Under the pieces are notes generated by a model. It was given only the letters and a program-made list of their open reading frames with translations. It did no database searches and had not been told where the DNA came from. Position numbers and translations under genes: made by a program. A stretch of 64,000 nt of DNA from Trebonia sp963822615. GTDB lineage: Bacteria; Actinomycetota; Actinomycetes; Streptosporangiales; Streptosporangiaceae. The number at the start of each line of letters is the position of its first letter. Within the stretch, counting starts at the first letter, position 1. Shown here piece after piece: positions 17,244 through 26,485 of this stretch. The stretch is from positions 372,001 through 436,000 of the forward strand of contig CAWGIM010000021.1 in assembly GCA_963822615.1 (NCBI GenBank), in the 5' to 3' direction.

Positions 17244-17852
17244 TCAGACGATCTTCAACTCCTCGGCCGGGCGGCGCTGGCCGGGGGCGAGCAGCCGCTC
17301 GAGCGTCGCCAGCTCGGCCGGGTTCAGCTCGGCGATGCGCCGCAGCAGCCGGATGATCACCTGATCAGCAAGGTTGTCGTAGTCCAGCGCGCCCGGGAAC
17401 GGTACCGGCAGCGCCGGCGGCGGACCGTCGGCCTGCTTACCCGCCCCGCTGTGGCCCGCGCCCGTCCCGCCGCTGCCGGACGGCCCGGCGCCCGCGTGCG
17501 GGCCCTGGCTGCCGGGGCCGGTGTTCGCCGGGCCGGCCCCGGCCGGGCCGACCGGGCGCCGCCCAGCGGGCGGTGACAGGGCGATCCGGTAGGTCCGCTT
17601 GCCCCGTACCTCCCGGCTGATCAGGCCGTCCCGCTCCATGCCCGACAGGAGCTGCGCGAATGCCACGCTCGATCCCGGGTAACCCACTGCCGCGGCTAGC
17701 CTGGTGCTGGCCATGCCGGTACCGTCGGCGATCTCCGCTACCAGCGCCAGATGAGCGACGATCCGGTCCCTGGTGCCCACCGCCCGGCGTCGGCCGGCCG
17801 ATCGCTCCCGGGCACCACGTGCCGTCCTCGATACTGCGGTTGCTTCCCCCAC
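17244..17852 (-). CDS. winged-helix DNA-binding protein
   Basis: About 202 aa from GTG 17852, which has GGGAGAG a few bases upstream; the open frame extends to 18074 without a better site. Residues 27-90 form a MarR/IclR-like winged helix (DRIVAHLALVAEIADGTGMASTRLAAAVG...SGMERDGLISREVRGKRTYRI). A Gly/Pro/Ala linker follows, then a conserved-looking helical C-terminus (DNLADQVIIRLLRRIAELNPAELATLERLL). The last part resembles an oligomerisation segment. It sits directly upstream of the LuxR ATPase gene, so a joint regulatory role is possible. No ligand is suggested. Confidence 0.65.
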   Translation of the reverse strand: MGEATAVSRTARGARERSAGRRRAVGTRDRIVAHLALVAEIADGTGMASTRLAAAVGYPGSSVAFAQLLSGMERDGLISREVRGKRTYRIALSPPAGRRPVGPAGAGPANTGPGSQGPHAGAGPSGSGGTGAGHSGAGKQADGPPPALPVPFPGALDYDNLADQVIIRLLRRIAELNPAELATLERLLAPGQRRPAEELKIV

Positions 17853-18213
17853 CCGAGCTCTCCCTACCCGAGGCCTGACGGCACCCTCCTGCCGCCAGAA
17901 TGATAGTAAGGCCTGACCTGCCGATATATCCGCGGTAATCACGCTCTCGCGGAATGTGGGGCATCCAAGGCCAAAAACGCGGGTGCGGCCGGGAACGTTA
18001 TCATTCCGCGCTCGTGGGAAGTGGTGCGTCGGGTAAAAGACCGGCAGGCGGGCGCGCTGGCTGCCGTGCCTCATCGCCGGGCGGCCTGGGCGCGGCTACT
18101 GTGAACACCGGGGCGGCTCCCCCGCACCCCCGGTCGACCGACGGCGGCAGCAGGCCGCTGGCCACCGGGCACGGGGACGGGCCCGCAGGACGAGGAACCG
18201 ACAGAAGGGCGCC
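17853..18213. other. 361-base divergent intergenic region
   Basis: Lies between the winged-helix gene (minus) and the DMT transporter gene (plus). AT-richer patches occur at 17898-17945 and 17970-18006. An inverted pair, GAATGATA (17898-17905) and TATCATTC (17999-18006), is separated by 93 bases and could be a looping operator pair. No convincing small gene was seen. Confidence 0.4.
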
Positions 18214-19428
18214 GTGGACCTCGATATCAGCCTCGACTACGGGCTCACCTTGCTCGCGGCGCTGCTGATCGGCACCGGCTTCGTGCTGCAGCAGCAGTCG
18301 GCGCAGCGTGAGCCGGAATCGCGGTTCCTGTCGCTGCGGCTGATCACCGACCTGCTGCGGCAGCCCCGCTGGCTCGCGGGCATCGGCGCGATGATCGGCG
18401 GGCAGGTCCTCGCCGCCTGGTCGATCGGCAACCTGTCACTCGCGTTCGTAGAGCCGCTGCTGACCACCAACCTGGTGTTCGCGCTGCTGCTTGCGGTGCC
18501 GATCGCGAAGGCGAAGCTCCGCTTCTGGGAGGTGTTCGGGGCGGCGGTGCTGTGCACCGGGGTGGCGCTGCTGTCGGCGTCCCGGTCGGCCAAGCCGATC
18601 GGGCTGTCCTTCGGCTCGGTCACCCACTGGCCGGCCGCCGCCGTGATCGCGGGGATCGCGTTCGCCGCGGTGCACGCCGGGCGGCTGCACCCCGGCCGGG
18701 CGCGGGCGATGCTGACCGGCGTCGGCGCGGGGCTGCTGTTCGGCATCCAGGACGCGCTGACCAGGCAGACGCTGGAGATCCTGGGGTCCAACGGCGTCGG
18801 CGCGATGTTCACCACCTGGGCGCCCTACGCGCTGGTGGGCGCGGGCGCGATCGGCATCTGGCTGATGCAGAGCGCCTTCAACGCGGGCCCGCTGCCGCTG
18901 TCGCTGCCGGCCATCGCGGCGGGCGAGCCGCTGGTCGGCTTGCTGCTCGGGGTGCTCGTCTTCGGCGACCGGATCCAGGTCAGCCCGGGTGAGCTGGCGC
19001 TGGAGGCAGCCGGGGTGGCCGCGCTGGTCGTCGGCGTGATCATCGTGGGCCGCGCCCCGGCGCTGTCGCAGCTGCGTACCTGGACCCCGCCGAGCCTGCC
19101 GCACATCACCGGCCCCCGGCCCACGCTCCACGGCCGTCCTGGCCGCCGCACGCCGCCCGGTGGCAGCCCCGCCGCTAGCCACCCCGGCGGCCGCACGCCC
19201 CCCGGCGGTCACCCGGCCGCTGATCACCCGGCCGCTGATCACCCTGGCGGCAGTACTCCGCCCGGTGGCGGCCCCGCCGCCGGCGCCCCTGAGGCCGGCC
19301 GCGGCCTCCAGGCCGGCCAGGTCCGCGGTGCGGACGACGGGGCCGCCGCTGACGCCCAGGCCGCGGGCGCGGCCGGCACCGCTGGTGCGGCCGGTCCGGC
19401 CGGCCCGGCCGACTCCCCGCACCCCTGA
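18214..19428 (+). CDS. DMT-superfamily transporter
   Basis: A 404-aa protein whose first 285 residues form about nine to ten membrane helices of the EamA/drug-metabolite type (LTLLAALLIGTGFVLQQQSA; GIGAMIGGQVLAAWSIGNLS; VFALLLAVPIAK and so on). The last 120 residues are a disordered, repeat-rich Pro/Gly/His/Ala tail (for example HPAADHPAADHPGGSTPPGG) on the cytosolic or outer face. Transport substrate is unknown; the group resembles actinobacterial NIPA-like or EamA proteins. GTG 18214 follows an AGAAGG ribosome binding site. Confidence 0.85.
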   Translation: MDLDISLDYGLTLLAALLIGTGFVLQQQSAQREPESRFLSLRLITDLLRQPRWLAGIGAMIGGQVLAAWSIGNLSLAFVEPLLTTNLVFALLLAVPIAKAKLRFWEVFGAAVLCTGVALLSASRSAKPIGLSFGSVTHWPAAAVIAGIAFAAVHAGRLHPGRARAMLTGVGAGLLFGIQDALTRQTLEILGSNGVGAMFTTWAPYALVGAGAIGIWLMQSAFNAGPLPLSLPAIAAGEPLVGLLLGVLVFGDRIQVSPGELALEAAGVAALVVGVIIVGRAPALSQLRTWTPPSLPHITGPRPTLHGRPGRRTPPGGSPAASHPGGRTPPGGHPAADHPAADHPGGSTPPGGGPAAGAPEAGRGLQAGQVRGADDGAAADAQAAGAAGTAGAAGPAGPADSPHP

Positions 19429-19432
19429 CCGC

Positions 19433-20071
19433 CTACTGGCGGCGCAGCAGCAGGTGCCCGCGACGGAATCGCTCCTGCTCGCGCGGTTCCCGCAGCATCC
19501 GGCCGACTTCGGCCAACCGCGCCTGGCGGGCCCGCGCGGCGAGGTCGTCGATGGGCCACCGGAACGCCGGCGTCACCTGGTGGTCGAATTCGGTGACCGG
19601 CCCGCCTTCGGACTCGAAGAACGCGACCAGGAGGTGACCGCCGGGAGCGAGCGCCCGGCTGAACTCGGCCAGGTAGCCCGGCAGCTCGTCGGGTGCCGCG
19701 TGGATGATCGAGTACCAGGCCACGATGCCGGCCAGCGCGCCGTCGGCCACGTCCAGGGCGTCCATGGAGCCGACCGCGAACCGCAGGCCGGGACACTCCC
19801 GGCGGGCGAGCTCGATCATGGCCGGCGATATGTCGATGCCGAACGCGTCCAGTCCCAGGTCCCGCAGGCGGCCCGTGGTCTGCCCGGGGCCGCAGCCGAG
19901 CTCGGCGACCGGTCCGCCGCCGGCGGCCCGGACGCACTGCGCGAACGCGGCCAGCATCGCCTGGTCCAGCGGCAGGCGGTCCAGTTCGCCCCGGAAGAGG
20001 CTGGCGTAGCGGTCAGCGACGGCATCGTAGGCCGCAGCGGTCGCCGCCAGTCGCGTGGGTGCCCGGTCCAC
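19433..20071 (-). CDS. class I SAM-dependent methyltransferase
   Basis: A 212-aa methyltransferase with the Rossmann SAM motif VAELGCGPGQTTGRL at about residues 55-69, followed by FGIDISPAMIELAR and FAVGSMDALDVADGALAGIVAWYSIIH, the usual motif order. The substrate is unknown. GTG 20071 is preceded by TAGGAT (20080-20085) with an 8-base spacer, consistent with a leaderless mRNA. It converges on the DMT transporter gene with 4 bases between stops. Confidence 0.9.
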   Translation of the reverse strand: MDRAPTRLAATAAAYDAVADRYASLFRGELDRLPLDQAMLAAFAQCVRAAGGGPVAELGCGPGQTTGRLRDLGLDAFGIDISPAMIELARRECPGLRFAVGSMDALDVADGALAGIVAWYSIIHAAPDELPGYLAEFSRALAPGGHLLVAFFESEGGPVTEFDHQVTPAFRWPIDDLAARARQARLAEVGRMLREPREQERFRRGHLLLRRQ

Positions 20072-20101
20072 CGCGGACGATCCTAGCGATCCGGGCCGGG
20101 G

Positions 20102-20785
20102 CTAGCCGGGCAGCTTGGCGCCGCGCCGGGCGCCCAGGCCCCAGATCGCGGCGCTGAACACGGTGATGGCGAACAGCAGGAAGGTGACGATGTGGACCCC
20201 GGTGCAGTACTCGCAGATGTCCCTGATCTGGTACAGCTCGGCGTAGATCAGGTACACCACGAATCCCATGCCGGTCACCGCCGAGACCAGGCGCAGCAGG
20301 TTCAGCTCGCGCCACTGCAGGCGCCATGCCCACGGGGAGAACAGCGGGACCGCGGCCACGTAGAAGGCCAGGCCCAGGATCGCCACCGGGATGACGCCGA
20401 ACACCATCGACTCCGGGCTGGTGATCACGGCCGAGCAGTTGAACGTGCCGCTGCCGCCGGCCGGGCAGCCCGCCAGGTGGTTGCCGTTGAAGTGGGCGTA
20501 GGTCTCGTAGGCGGAGATGCCGAGGCCCAGGATGGCGAGCAGGAAGGTGACTAGCTGGAGCCAGGCCGGCGGCGCGGTGCGCGGCTCGGGCTCCGGCTCG
20601 GAGTACATGTCCTGGGCCGGCTCCTCGGGCTCGACCTCCTTGGCGGCCGGCTGGGCGACCTTACGGCTGGTGGGCGTGGCGGAGACAGCCCCGACCGTTC
20701 GGGCTGAGCGGTTGGCCGCGCCGGCCGGGCGCTGGCCGCCCTGCGCCGACGCCGGCCGTGCTGAGCGGGCTTTTGAACTTGCCAT
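20102..20785 (-). CDS. vitamin K epoxide reductase (VKOR) family protein
   Basis: A 227-aa membrane protein that in actinobacteria reoxidises the extracytoplasmic disulfide-generating partner by passing electrons to a quinone. After a disordered N-terminus (1-75), four to five helices follow. The loop cysteines are in GCPAGGSGTFNCSAV and the active-site pair is CEYC in ICEYCTGVHIVTF, all present. It is downstream of the DUF929 gene by 56 bases, and a thioredoxin-like partner in the same unit fits a VKOR/DsbA-type system. Confidence 0.92.
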   Translation of the reverse strand: MASSKARSARPASAQGGQRPAGAANRSARTVGAVSATPTSRKVAQPAAKEVEPEEPAQDMYSEPEPEPRTAPPAWLQLVTFLLAILGLGISAYETYAHFNGNHLAGCPAGGSGTFNCSAVITSPESMVFGVIPVAILGLAFYVAAVPLFSPWAWRLQWRELNLLRLVSAVTGMGFVVYLIYAELYQIRDICEYCTGVHIVTFLLFAITVFSAAIWGLGARRGAKLPG

Positions 20786-20841
20786 CGCGGGAGCCTCCAG
20801 TGATCACGCGGGCCGCGGTGCCCGGCTGCCAGCCGGTCCGG

Positions 20842-21804
20842 CTAGCTGGCGAGGGTCGCCTCAAGCTTCTGAATGGTCGGCGTGCAGGCGCTGGCGTCCT
20901 TGTTGTCGATGACCTTGCAGATGCCGGCCGTCATGTAGTTGGCGTTGCCGATGATCGCCTTGCCGATCGACGAGGACGGGTCGTTCATCGCCGCCGCGAC
21001 CTGCGCCCAGGTCTGGCCCGCCAGGATCGACGGGCTGAGCGGGGCCAGGTTGCCGACCTGCACGTACTTGTTGGCGATGCTGAAGAAGGGGATCGACCCG
21101 GACGGGTCGTACTGCTTGCCGATCGCCTGCTGGGCGGCGGTCGGCGTCTGCAGGATGCCGTAGTTGCCGGTCGAGGAGTCGATCGTGTTGGTGGTCTCTT
21201 CCACCGGCGTGAAGGCGACGTAGTCGCTGGTGTACTTGGACCCGTAGAACGTGAGGGTCGGCGTGTTCGGGTAGGCGTCACTGCTCGACGAGTGCGTGGT
21301 CTTCAGGCCGGTGAAGGTGCCGAAGCGGCTCAGCGAGTTGGCGATCGCCCAGCGCTGGGCGGCGCAGTAGGGGCAGTACTCGGCGCCCAGGTAGAGCACC
21401 TCGGGCTTGCCGCCGGAGTTGAGCGCGGTGCCGTTGACGGTCGCGAAGTACGACCCCAGCTGGCTCGACGCGCTGCTGATGGCGGTGCTGGTCGGGGCGG
21501 AGACGAACAGCCCCTGGGACACGCCGCCGCTGCCGACCTGGTCCGTCACGCTGGTGGGCACGGTGGTCACCTGCTTGGTCACCGTGGTCAGGGCGGATCC
21601 GGTGGGGCCGTTGCTGGCGGGGCCGCTGCTGCCGGTGTTGAGCTTAACCAGGACCAGCGCGATGACCACGATGGCGACGACGAGGATGGACCCGCCCGCC
21701 CAGTAGATCCGCTTGCGCTGCGCGGCCCGTCGCTCCGCCTCCCGCTGCGCCGCGATACGCGCGCGGCGGTCGCCATCCGACTTGGTCCTGCTGGCTTTGC
21801 CCAT
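20842..21804 (-). CDS. DUF929 family membrane-anchored thioredoxin-like protein
   Basis: A 320-aa protein with a positively charged N-terminus (1-32), one membrane helix (about 34-53), a Ser/Thr/Gly linker and an extracytoplasmic domain. The domain has a CPYC redox motif in YLGAEYCPYCAAQRW, typical of thioredoxin folds and of DUF929. Two further cysteines near the C-terminus (GICKVIDNKDASACTP) may form a structural disulfide. With the adjacent VKOR it probably forms an oxidative protein-folding pair (inference from fold and linkage). ATG 21804 is preceded by TACCAT with a 6-base spacer. Confidence 0.88.
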   Translation of the reverse strand: MGKASRTKSDGDRRARIAAQREAERRAAQRKRIYWAGGSILVVAIVVIALVLVKLNTGSSGPASNGPTGSALTTVTKQVTTVPTSVTDQVGSGGVSQGLFVSAPTSTAISSASSQLGSYFATVNGTALNSGGKPEVLYLGAEYCPYCAAQRWAIANSLSRFGTFTGLKTTHSSSSDAYPNTPTLTFYGSKYTSDYVAFTPVEETTNTIDSSTGNYGILQTPTAAQQAIGKQYDPSGSIPFFSIANKYVQVGNLAPLSPSILAGQTWAQVAAAMNDPSSSIGKAIIGNANYMTAGICKVIDNKDASACTPTIQKLEATLAS

Positions 21805-22216
21805 GTGCCTATGGTAGGGGGATTTGCCTGCGCTCCGGCCACCGTCATGCTGAGAGAAAGCTCTGGGTCGGCTGAAAATCCAGTCCCGGTCGGGGAAAAC
21901 GGACCGGCCCCCACGGTCTGGAGTGAGGGGGGATGACCGTGGGGGCCGGCTGCGCGACCAGGGCGCCGGGGGGGATAGCGCCCTTGCCGGTCCGGCAGCG
22001 GCCATCGCCGCGCCGGATCGCGTTGGCGACCGGGTTGAGGTAGCAGTGGCCCGGCCGCATGTTCGCTTCATTAGAGATACTTGGGCCGACTACAGACGAT
22101 CTGGATATTTTCTGGATGACTGTCCCTACCTGGCGGTAATCTCCGGCTAACCGCTTGGTCCTGGCGGCGTCGTGCCTGACGCCGCGCACGGCCTCGGGTG
22201 AGCGAAGGGGGCGGAC
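21805..22216. other. 412-base divergent region upstream of SARP and DUF929 genes
   Basis: Contains the TACCAT box of the DUF929 gene (21811-21816), the strong hairpin at 21904-21949 and an AT-rich stretch at 22060-22140 that probably contains the SARP gene promoter. No small gene was recognised. Confidence 0.6.
21904..21949. promoter_or_regulatory. perfect 14-bp hairpin in divergent leader
   Basis: CCGGCCCCCACGGT (21904-21917) and its exact complement (21936-21949) enclose an 18-base G-rich loop. It lies over 100 bases from either start, so it may be part of a 5' leader structure or an operator. No known riboswitch class was recognised. Confidence 0.55.
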
Positions 22217-25216
22217 GTGGTGCCGCTGCGGGTCGGGGTACTCGGGCCGGTCACGCTCTGGCGTGACGGTCTCGAGGTGAAGGCCGGGCAGCCCAAGCAG
22301 CTCGCCGTGCTCGGCGTGCTGGCGAGCCAGGCTAACCGGGTGGTGCCGCTGGAACAGCTGGTCGACGCGATATGGGGAGAGAACCCGCCGACCAGCGCCG
22401 AGGGCGGCATCTACACCTACGTGGCAGGCCTGCGCCGGGTGCTCGAGCCGGGCCGGGGCGGCGGGGAAGCGAGGCGGGGGCGGCGCGGCCCCGGGGGAGT
22501 GCTTGTTTCCTCCGGCGGCGGCTACCTGCTCCGGCTTGAGCCGGGCGGCCTTGACGCCGCCCGTTTCGAGGAACGGCTGGCGGCCGGGCGGCGGCTGCGC
22601 GAAGCGGGCGACCTGAGCCAGGCGGCCAGCCTGCTGAACGAGGCGCTGGCGCTGTGGCGGGGCACCCCGTATACCGGGGTGCCGGGGCCGTTCGCGACGG
22701 CCGAGCGGCACCGGCTGACCGAGTTGCGCACCGCGGCGACCGAGCGGCAGGCCGACCTCATGCTCTGCCAGGGACAGCACGCGGCCGCGGTACCCGGGCT
22801 GACCGCCCTGGTGGCCGAGCACCCGCTCCGCGAGAGCGCGTGCGGCCTGCTCATGATCGCGTTGTACCGCTGCGGCCGGCAGGCCGAGGCGCTGCGCGTG
22901 TTCCACGACGCGCGCCAGCGGCTGGCGGCGGACCTGGGCATCGACCCGGGTAGTGAGCTGACCCGTATCCACCAGCAGCTGCTTGAGATGGACCCGGCCC
23001 TGAACGCCCCCGCCCAGTCGGTGCCGCTGACTATGCCGGAGCCGGGCCCGGACGGGCGCGCCGCGGCCGGGCCGCCAGAACCGGGTGACGCCGGCCACGG
23101 CCCCGCTGCGGACTCCGGCCCCGGGCCGGCCGGGCCGTCCTCCCCGCTGGCCGGCGGTGCGGCCTCGTCGCGGCCGTCCCCGGCCCAGCTACCGCCCGAG
23201 CCGCCCACCTTCGCCGGCCGCGCGGCCGAGCTGGCCTGGCTGCACGCGCTGTCGCCGGCCGGCGCGGCGCCGGGGGCCGCCCCGCCCCGCCCGGTGTCGC
23301 CGATCGCGCTGATCACCGGCACCGCGGGCGTCGGCAAGACCACCCTGGCGATCCGGTTCGCCCGGGAGGCGGGGGAGCGGTTCCCCGACGGGCAGCTCTA
23401 CGTGAACCTGCGCGGCTTCGACCCGGCGGCCGCGCCGATGTCGCCTGCCACCGCCCTGCAGTGGTTCTTCGACGCGCTCGGGCTGCCCGCCATGCGGGTG
23501 CCGTCCGACCTCGACGCGCGCAGCGCGCTGCTGCGCACGCTGCTCGACGGCAAGCGGATGCTGCTGCTGCTCGATAACGCGCACGACGCCGACCAGGTGC
23601 GGCCGCTGCTGCCCGGCAGCCCCGGCTGCATGGTGCTGGTGACCAGCCGGTCGCAGCTGACCGGGCTGGTGGTCGCGGGCGCCCGGCCGCTGCCGCTGCC
23701 CGTGCTCGACCCGCGGGAGGCGGCCGAGCTGGTCGCCGGGCGGCTGGGGGCGGAGCGCACCGCGGCCGAGTCGGCCGCGGTGTCGGCGCTGGTCGAGCAG
23801 TCGGCCGGGCTGCCGCTGGCGCTCAACGTGACCTGCGCCCGGGCGGAGACCCGGCCCGCCATGCGGCTAGCGGACCTGGCGGCCGAGCTGGCCGATACCC
23901 GCGGCCGGCTTGACGCCCTGCGGACCGGCGAGGAGACCACCGACCTGCGCGCGGTCTTCTCCTGGTCGGCGGACAAGCTGAGCGAGGCCGGCGCGCTCAT
24001 GTTCCACCTGCTCGGCCTGCACACCGGGCCCGATATCGCGGTTGCCGCGGCCGCCTCGCTGGCGGGCGTCTCGCGGCCGGCCGCCCGGGGCGCGCTGGCC
24101 GAGCTGACCCGGGCGTCGCTGCTCAACGAGGACGGGGCGGGCCGGTTCAGCTGCCATGACCTGCTGCGCGCGTACGCGGCCGAGCAGGCCGCGCAGACCC
24201 TCAGCCCGGCCGAGCGGGACCTGGCCACCCGCCGGGTGCTTGACCACTACCTGCACAGCGCGCACGCGGCGGCGGGCCGCCTCTACCCGGCCCACGGGCT
24301 GGTGCCGCTGCCCGCCCCGGCGGCCGGGGTGACGGCCGAGGAGTTTCCCGGCCCGGACGGCTACGACGCCGCCCTGGCCTGGTTCAGCGCCGAGCACGCG
24401 GTGCTCGGCAACCTGATCGAGCAGGCCGCCGACGGCCGCCACGACGAGCACTGCTGGAAGCTCGCCTGGTACTGGGCGCCGTCGCTTGACCGGCGCGGCC
24501 GGCTGCACGAGCTGCTGGCCGGGCAGCGCACCGCCGCGCTGGCGGCCGGGCGGCTGGGGGACCGGGCCGCCCTCGGGCACGTGCACTGCGTGCTCGGCAC
24601 GGTGAACGGCCGGCTGGGCGACCCGCAGGCGGCCGAGGAGCACCTGCGGCAGGCGGTCGACCTGTTCGCCGACTCCGCCGACGCGGGCGTGCAGGCCAGC
24701 CTCGGGTACGCGCGCTACTGCCTGGTGACGCTGCTGTCGCGGCCCGGCCGCTACGAGGAGGCGCTGGACGAGGCGATGGAGGCGCTGCGGGTACGCCGCC
24801 AGCTCGGCGACCAGGCGGCCGTCGCCTACTCGGAGAACTCGGTCGGCTGGATCCTGGCGCACCTCGGCCAGCCGGACACGGCCCTGTGGTACTGCCGCCG
24901 GGCGCTGGCGATGCACCGCGAGGCCGACTGCCGGACCGGCATCGCCGATACCCTCGACAGCATCGCCTACGCCTACCGCCAGCTGGGCGACTTCGGCCAG
25001 GCGGTGGAGCACTACGAGCAGGCGCTGGAGATGCTGCGGCTGCTCGGGGACACCCGCCAGGAGGCGGCCTCCCGGCTCGACCTGGGGGACGCGCAGCACG
25101 CGGCGGGGCAGCGGGCCGCCGCCCGCAGCAGCTACGAGCGGGCGCTGGCGCTGCTCAGGCAGGTGCCGGGGGCTGACCTGAGCGAAGTCAGCGGCCGGCT
25201 CCGTACGGTAGGGTGA
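22217..25216 (+). CDS. SARP/AfsR-type transcriptional regulator (HTH-BTAD-NB-ARC-TPR)
   Basis: A 999-aa regulator. Residues 1-95 are an OmpR-type winged helix (VGVLGPVTLWRDGLEVKAGQ, LVDAIWGENPP). Residues 110-255 are the bacterial transcriptional activator domain (VRGT-like ALWRGTPYTGV, ADLGIDPGSELTRIHQQLL). A Pro/Ala/Gly linker leads to an NB-ARC domain with the P-loop GTAGVGKTTLAIRFA (about 370) and LLLLDNAHDADQV. TPR repeats fill the C-terminal third. Proteins of this AfsR layout activate secondary metabolism or development, but no biosynthetic cluster is adjacent here. Start is GTG 22217. Confidence 0.92.
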   Translation: MVPLRVGVLGPVTLWRDGLEVKAGQPKQLAVLGVLASQANRVVPLEQLVDAIWGENPPTSAEGGIYTYVAGLRRVLEPGRGGGEARRGRRGPGGVLVSSGGGYLLRLEPGGLDAARFEERLAAGRRLREAGDLSQAASLLNEALALWRGTPYTGVPGPFATAERHRLTELRTAATERQADLMLCQGQHAAAVPGLTALVAEHPLRESACGLLMIALYRCGRQAEALRVFHDARQRLAADLGIDPGSELTRIHQQLLEMDPALNAPAQSVPLTMPEPGPDGRAAAGPPEPGDAGHGPAADSGPGPAGPSSPLAGGAASSRPSPAQLPPEPPTFAGRAAELAWLHALSPAGAAPGAAPPRPVSPIALITGTAGVGKTTLAIRFAREAGERFPDGQLYVNLRGFDPAAAPMSPATALQWFFDALGLPAMRVPSDLDARSALLRTLLDGKRMLLLLDNAHDADQVRPLLPGSPGCMVLVTSRSQLTGLVVAGARPLPLPVLDPREAAELVAGRLGAERTAAESAAVSALVEQSAGLPLALNVTCARAETRPAMRLADLAAELADTRGRLDALRTGEETTDLRAVFSWSADKLSEAGALMFHLLGLHTGPDIAVAAAASLAGVSRPAARGALAELTRASLLNEDGAGRFSCHDLLRAYAAEQAAQTLSPAERDLATRRVLDHYLHSAHAAAGRLYPAHGLVPLPAPAAGVTAEEFPGPDGYDAALAWFSAEHAVLGNLIEQAADGRHDEHCWKLAWYWAPSLDRRGRLHELLAGQRTAALAAGRLGDRAALGHVHCVLGTVNGRLGDPQAAEEHLRQAVDLFADSADAGVQASLGYARYCLVTLLSRPGRYEEALDEAMEALRVRRQLGDQAAVAYSENSVGWILAHLGQPDTALWYCRRALAMHREADCRTGIADTLDSIAYAYRQLGDFGQAVEHYEQALEMLRLLGDTRQEAASRLDLGDAQHAAGQRAAARSSYERALALLRQVPGADLSEVSGRLRTVG

Positions 25217-25251
25217 CGATCGGTCGTCAGTAAAATTTCGTTGGGGAAGAG

Positions 25252-26475
25252 GTGCTGACGCTGAACACGCTCAATCGCGCGTTGCTGCTTGAGAATATTC
25301 ACCCGGACGCGACGGCCCGCCTGACCAAGGCCGGCTACCAGGTAACGACGCTGCCGCGGGCTCTCGGCGAGGACGAGCTCATCGATCAGCTGCAGGGCGT
25401 CAGCCTGCTCGGCATCAGGTCGCAGACCCAGGTCACCGAGCGGGTGCTTGATGCCGTGCCCGGCCTGCTGGCCGTCGGCGCCTTCTGCATCGGGACCAAC
25501 CAGGTGGACCTGGCCGCCGCCGCCGCGCGCGGCGTGGCGGTGTTCAACGCGCCGTTCTCCAACACCCGCTCCGTGGTCGAGCTGGCCGTCGCCGAGATCA
25601 TCTCGCTCGCCCGGCGGCTGCCGGAGAAGAACGGCAGCCTCCACCAGGGCGTGTGGGACAAGTCGGCCAAGGGCGCCCACGAGGTGCGCGGCCGCAAGCT
25701 CGGCATCGTCGGCTACGGCAACATCGGCACCCAGTTGTCGGTGATCGCCGAGTCGCTCGGCATGTCGGTGTTCTTCTACGACATCGCTGACAAGCTCGCG
25801 ATCGGCAACGCGCGCCGCTGCTCCAGCCTGGAAGAGCTGCTTGAGTCGGTGGAGACGGTCACCCTGCACGTGGACGGCCGGCCCGGCAACCGCGGGATCT
25901 TCGGCGAGGAAGAGTTCGCCCGGATGCGCCCGCGCTCGCTGTTCCTCAACCTGTCCCGCGGCTTCGTGGTCGACCACGCCGCCCTGCGCAGGCAGGTCGA
26001 GTCGGGGCACATCGCGGGCGCGGCGATCGACGTGTTCCCCCGCGAGCCCAAGGCCAACGGCGAGGAGTTCACCTCCGAGCTGCGCGGCCTGCCGAACGTG
26101 ATCCTGACCCCGCACATCGGCGGCTCCACCGAGGAGGCGCAGCAGGACATCGGCGAGTTCGTGTCGGGCAAGCTGGCCGACTTCGCGGCCGGCGGCGCCA
26201 CCGCGATGTCGGTCAACCTGCCCGGGGTGGCGCTGCCCGCCGTGCCCGGCACCCACCGGCTGATCCACCTGCACAAGAACGTGCCGGGCGTGCTGGCCGC
26301 GATCAACCGGGTGCTGGCCGACCACGGCGTGAACGTGGAGGGCCAGCTCCTGCGCACCCGCGACGACATGGGCTACGTGATCACCGACATCGGCAGCCAG
26401 TACTCGGACGAGGTGCTCGACAAGCTGCGCGCGATGGACGTGACCATCCGGCTGCGCACGATTTCGCAGGAGTAG
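25252..26475 (+). CDS. serA: D-3-phosphoglycerate dehydrogenase
   Basis: Catalyses the NAD-dependent oxidation of 3-phosphoglycerate that starts serine synthesis. The 407-aa length and layout match the E. coli type, not the longer mycobacterial type: a catalytic domain, a central NAD-binding domain with LGIVGYGNIGTQ (about 145-156), the catalytic Arg/Glu/His region through LTPHIGGSTEEAQ, and a C-terminal ACT domain (VPGVLAAINRVLADHGVNVEGQ). The GTG start follows GGGGAAGAG, with a TAAAAT -10-like box at 25231-25236 in the 35-base gap after the SARP gene. Confidence 0.93.
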   Translation: MLTLNTLNRALLLENIHPDATARLTKAGYQVTTLPRALGEDELIDQLQGVSLLGIRSQTQVTERVLDAVPGLLAVGAFCIGTNQVDLAAAAARGVAVFNAPFSNTRSVVELAVAEIISLARRLPEKNGSLHQGVWDKSAKGAHEVRGRKLGIVGYGNIGTQLSVIAESLGMSVFFYDIADKLAIGNARRCSSLEELLESVETVTLHVDGRPGNRGIFGEEEFARMRPRSLFLNLSRGFVVDHAALRRQVESGHIAGAAIDVFPREPKANGEEFTSELRGLPNVILTPHIGGSTEEAQQDIGEFVSGKLADFAAGGATAMSVNLPGVALPAVPGTHRLIHLHKNVPGVLAAINRVLADHGVNVEGQLLRTRDDMGYVITDIGSQYSDEVLDKLRAMDVTIRLRTISQE

Positions 26476-26485
26476 CCCGCCAAGA

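Noticed and set aside
22217..25216. Secondary-metabolite cluster next to the SARP regulator
   Set aside because: Neighbouring genes are serA and a disulfide module; no biosynthetic enzymes are present.
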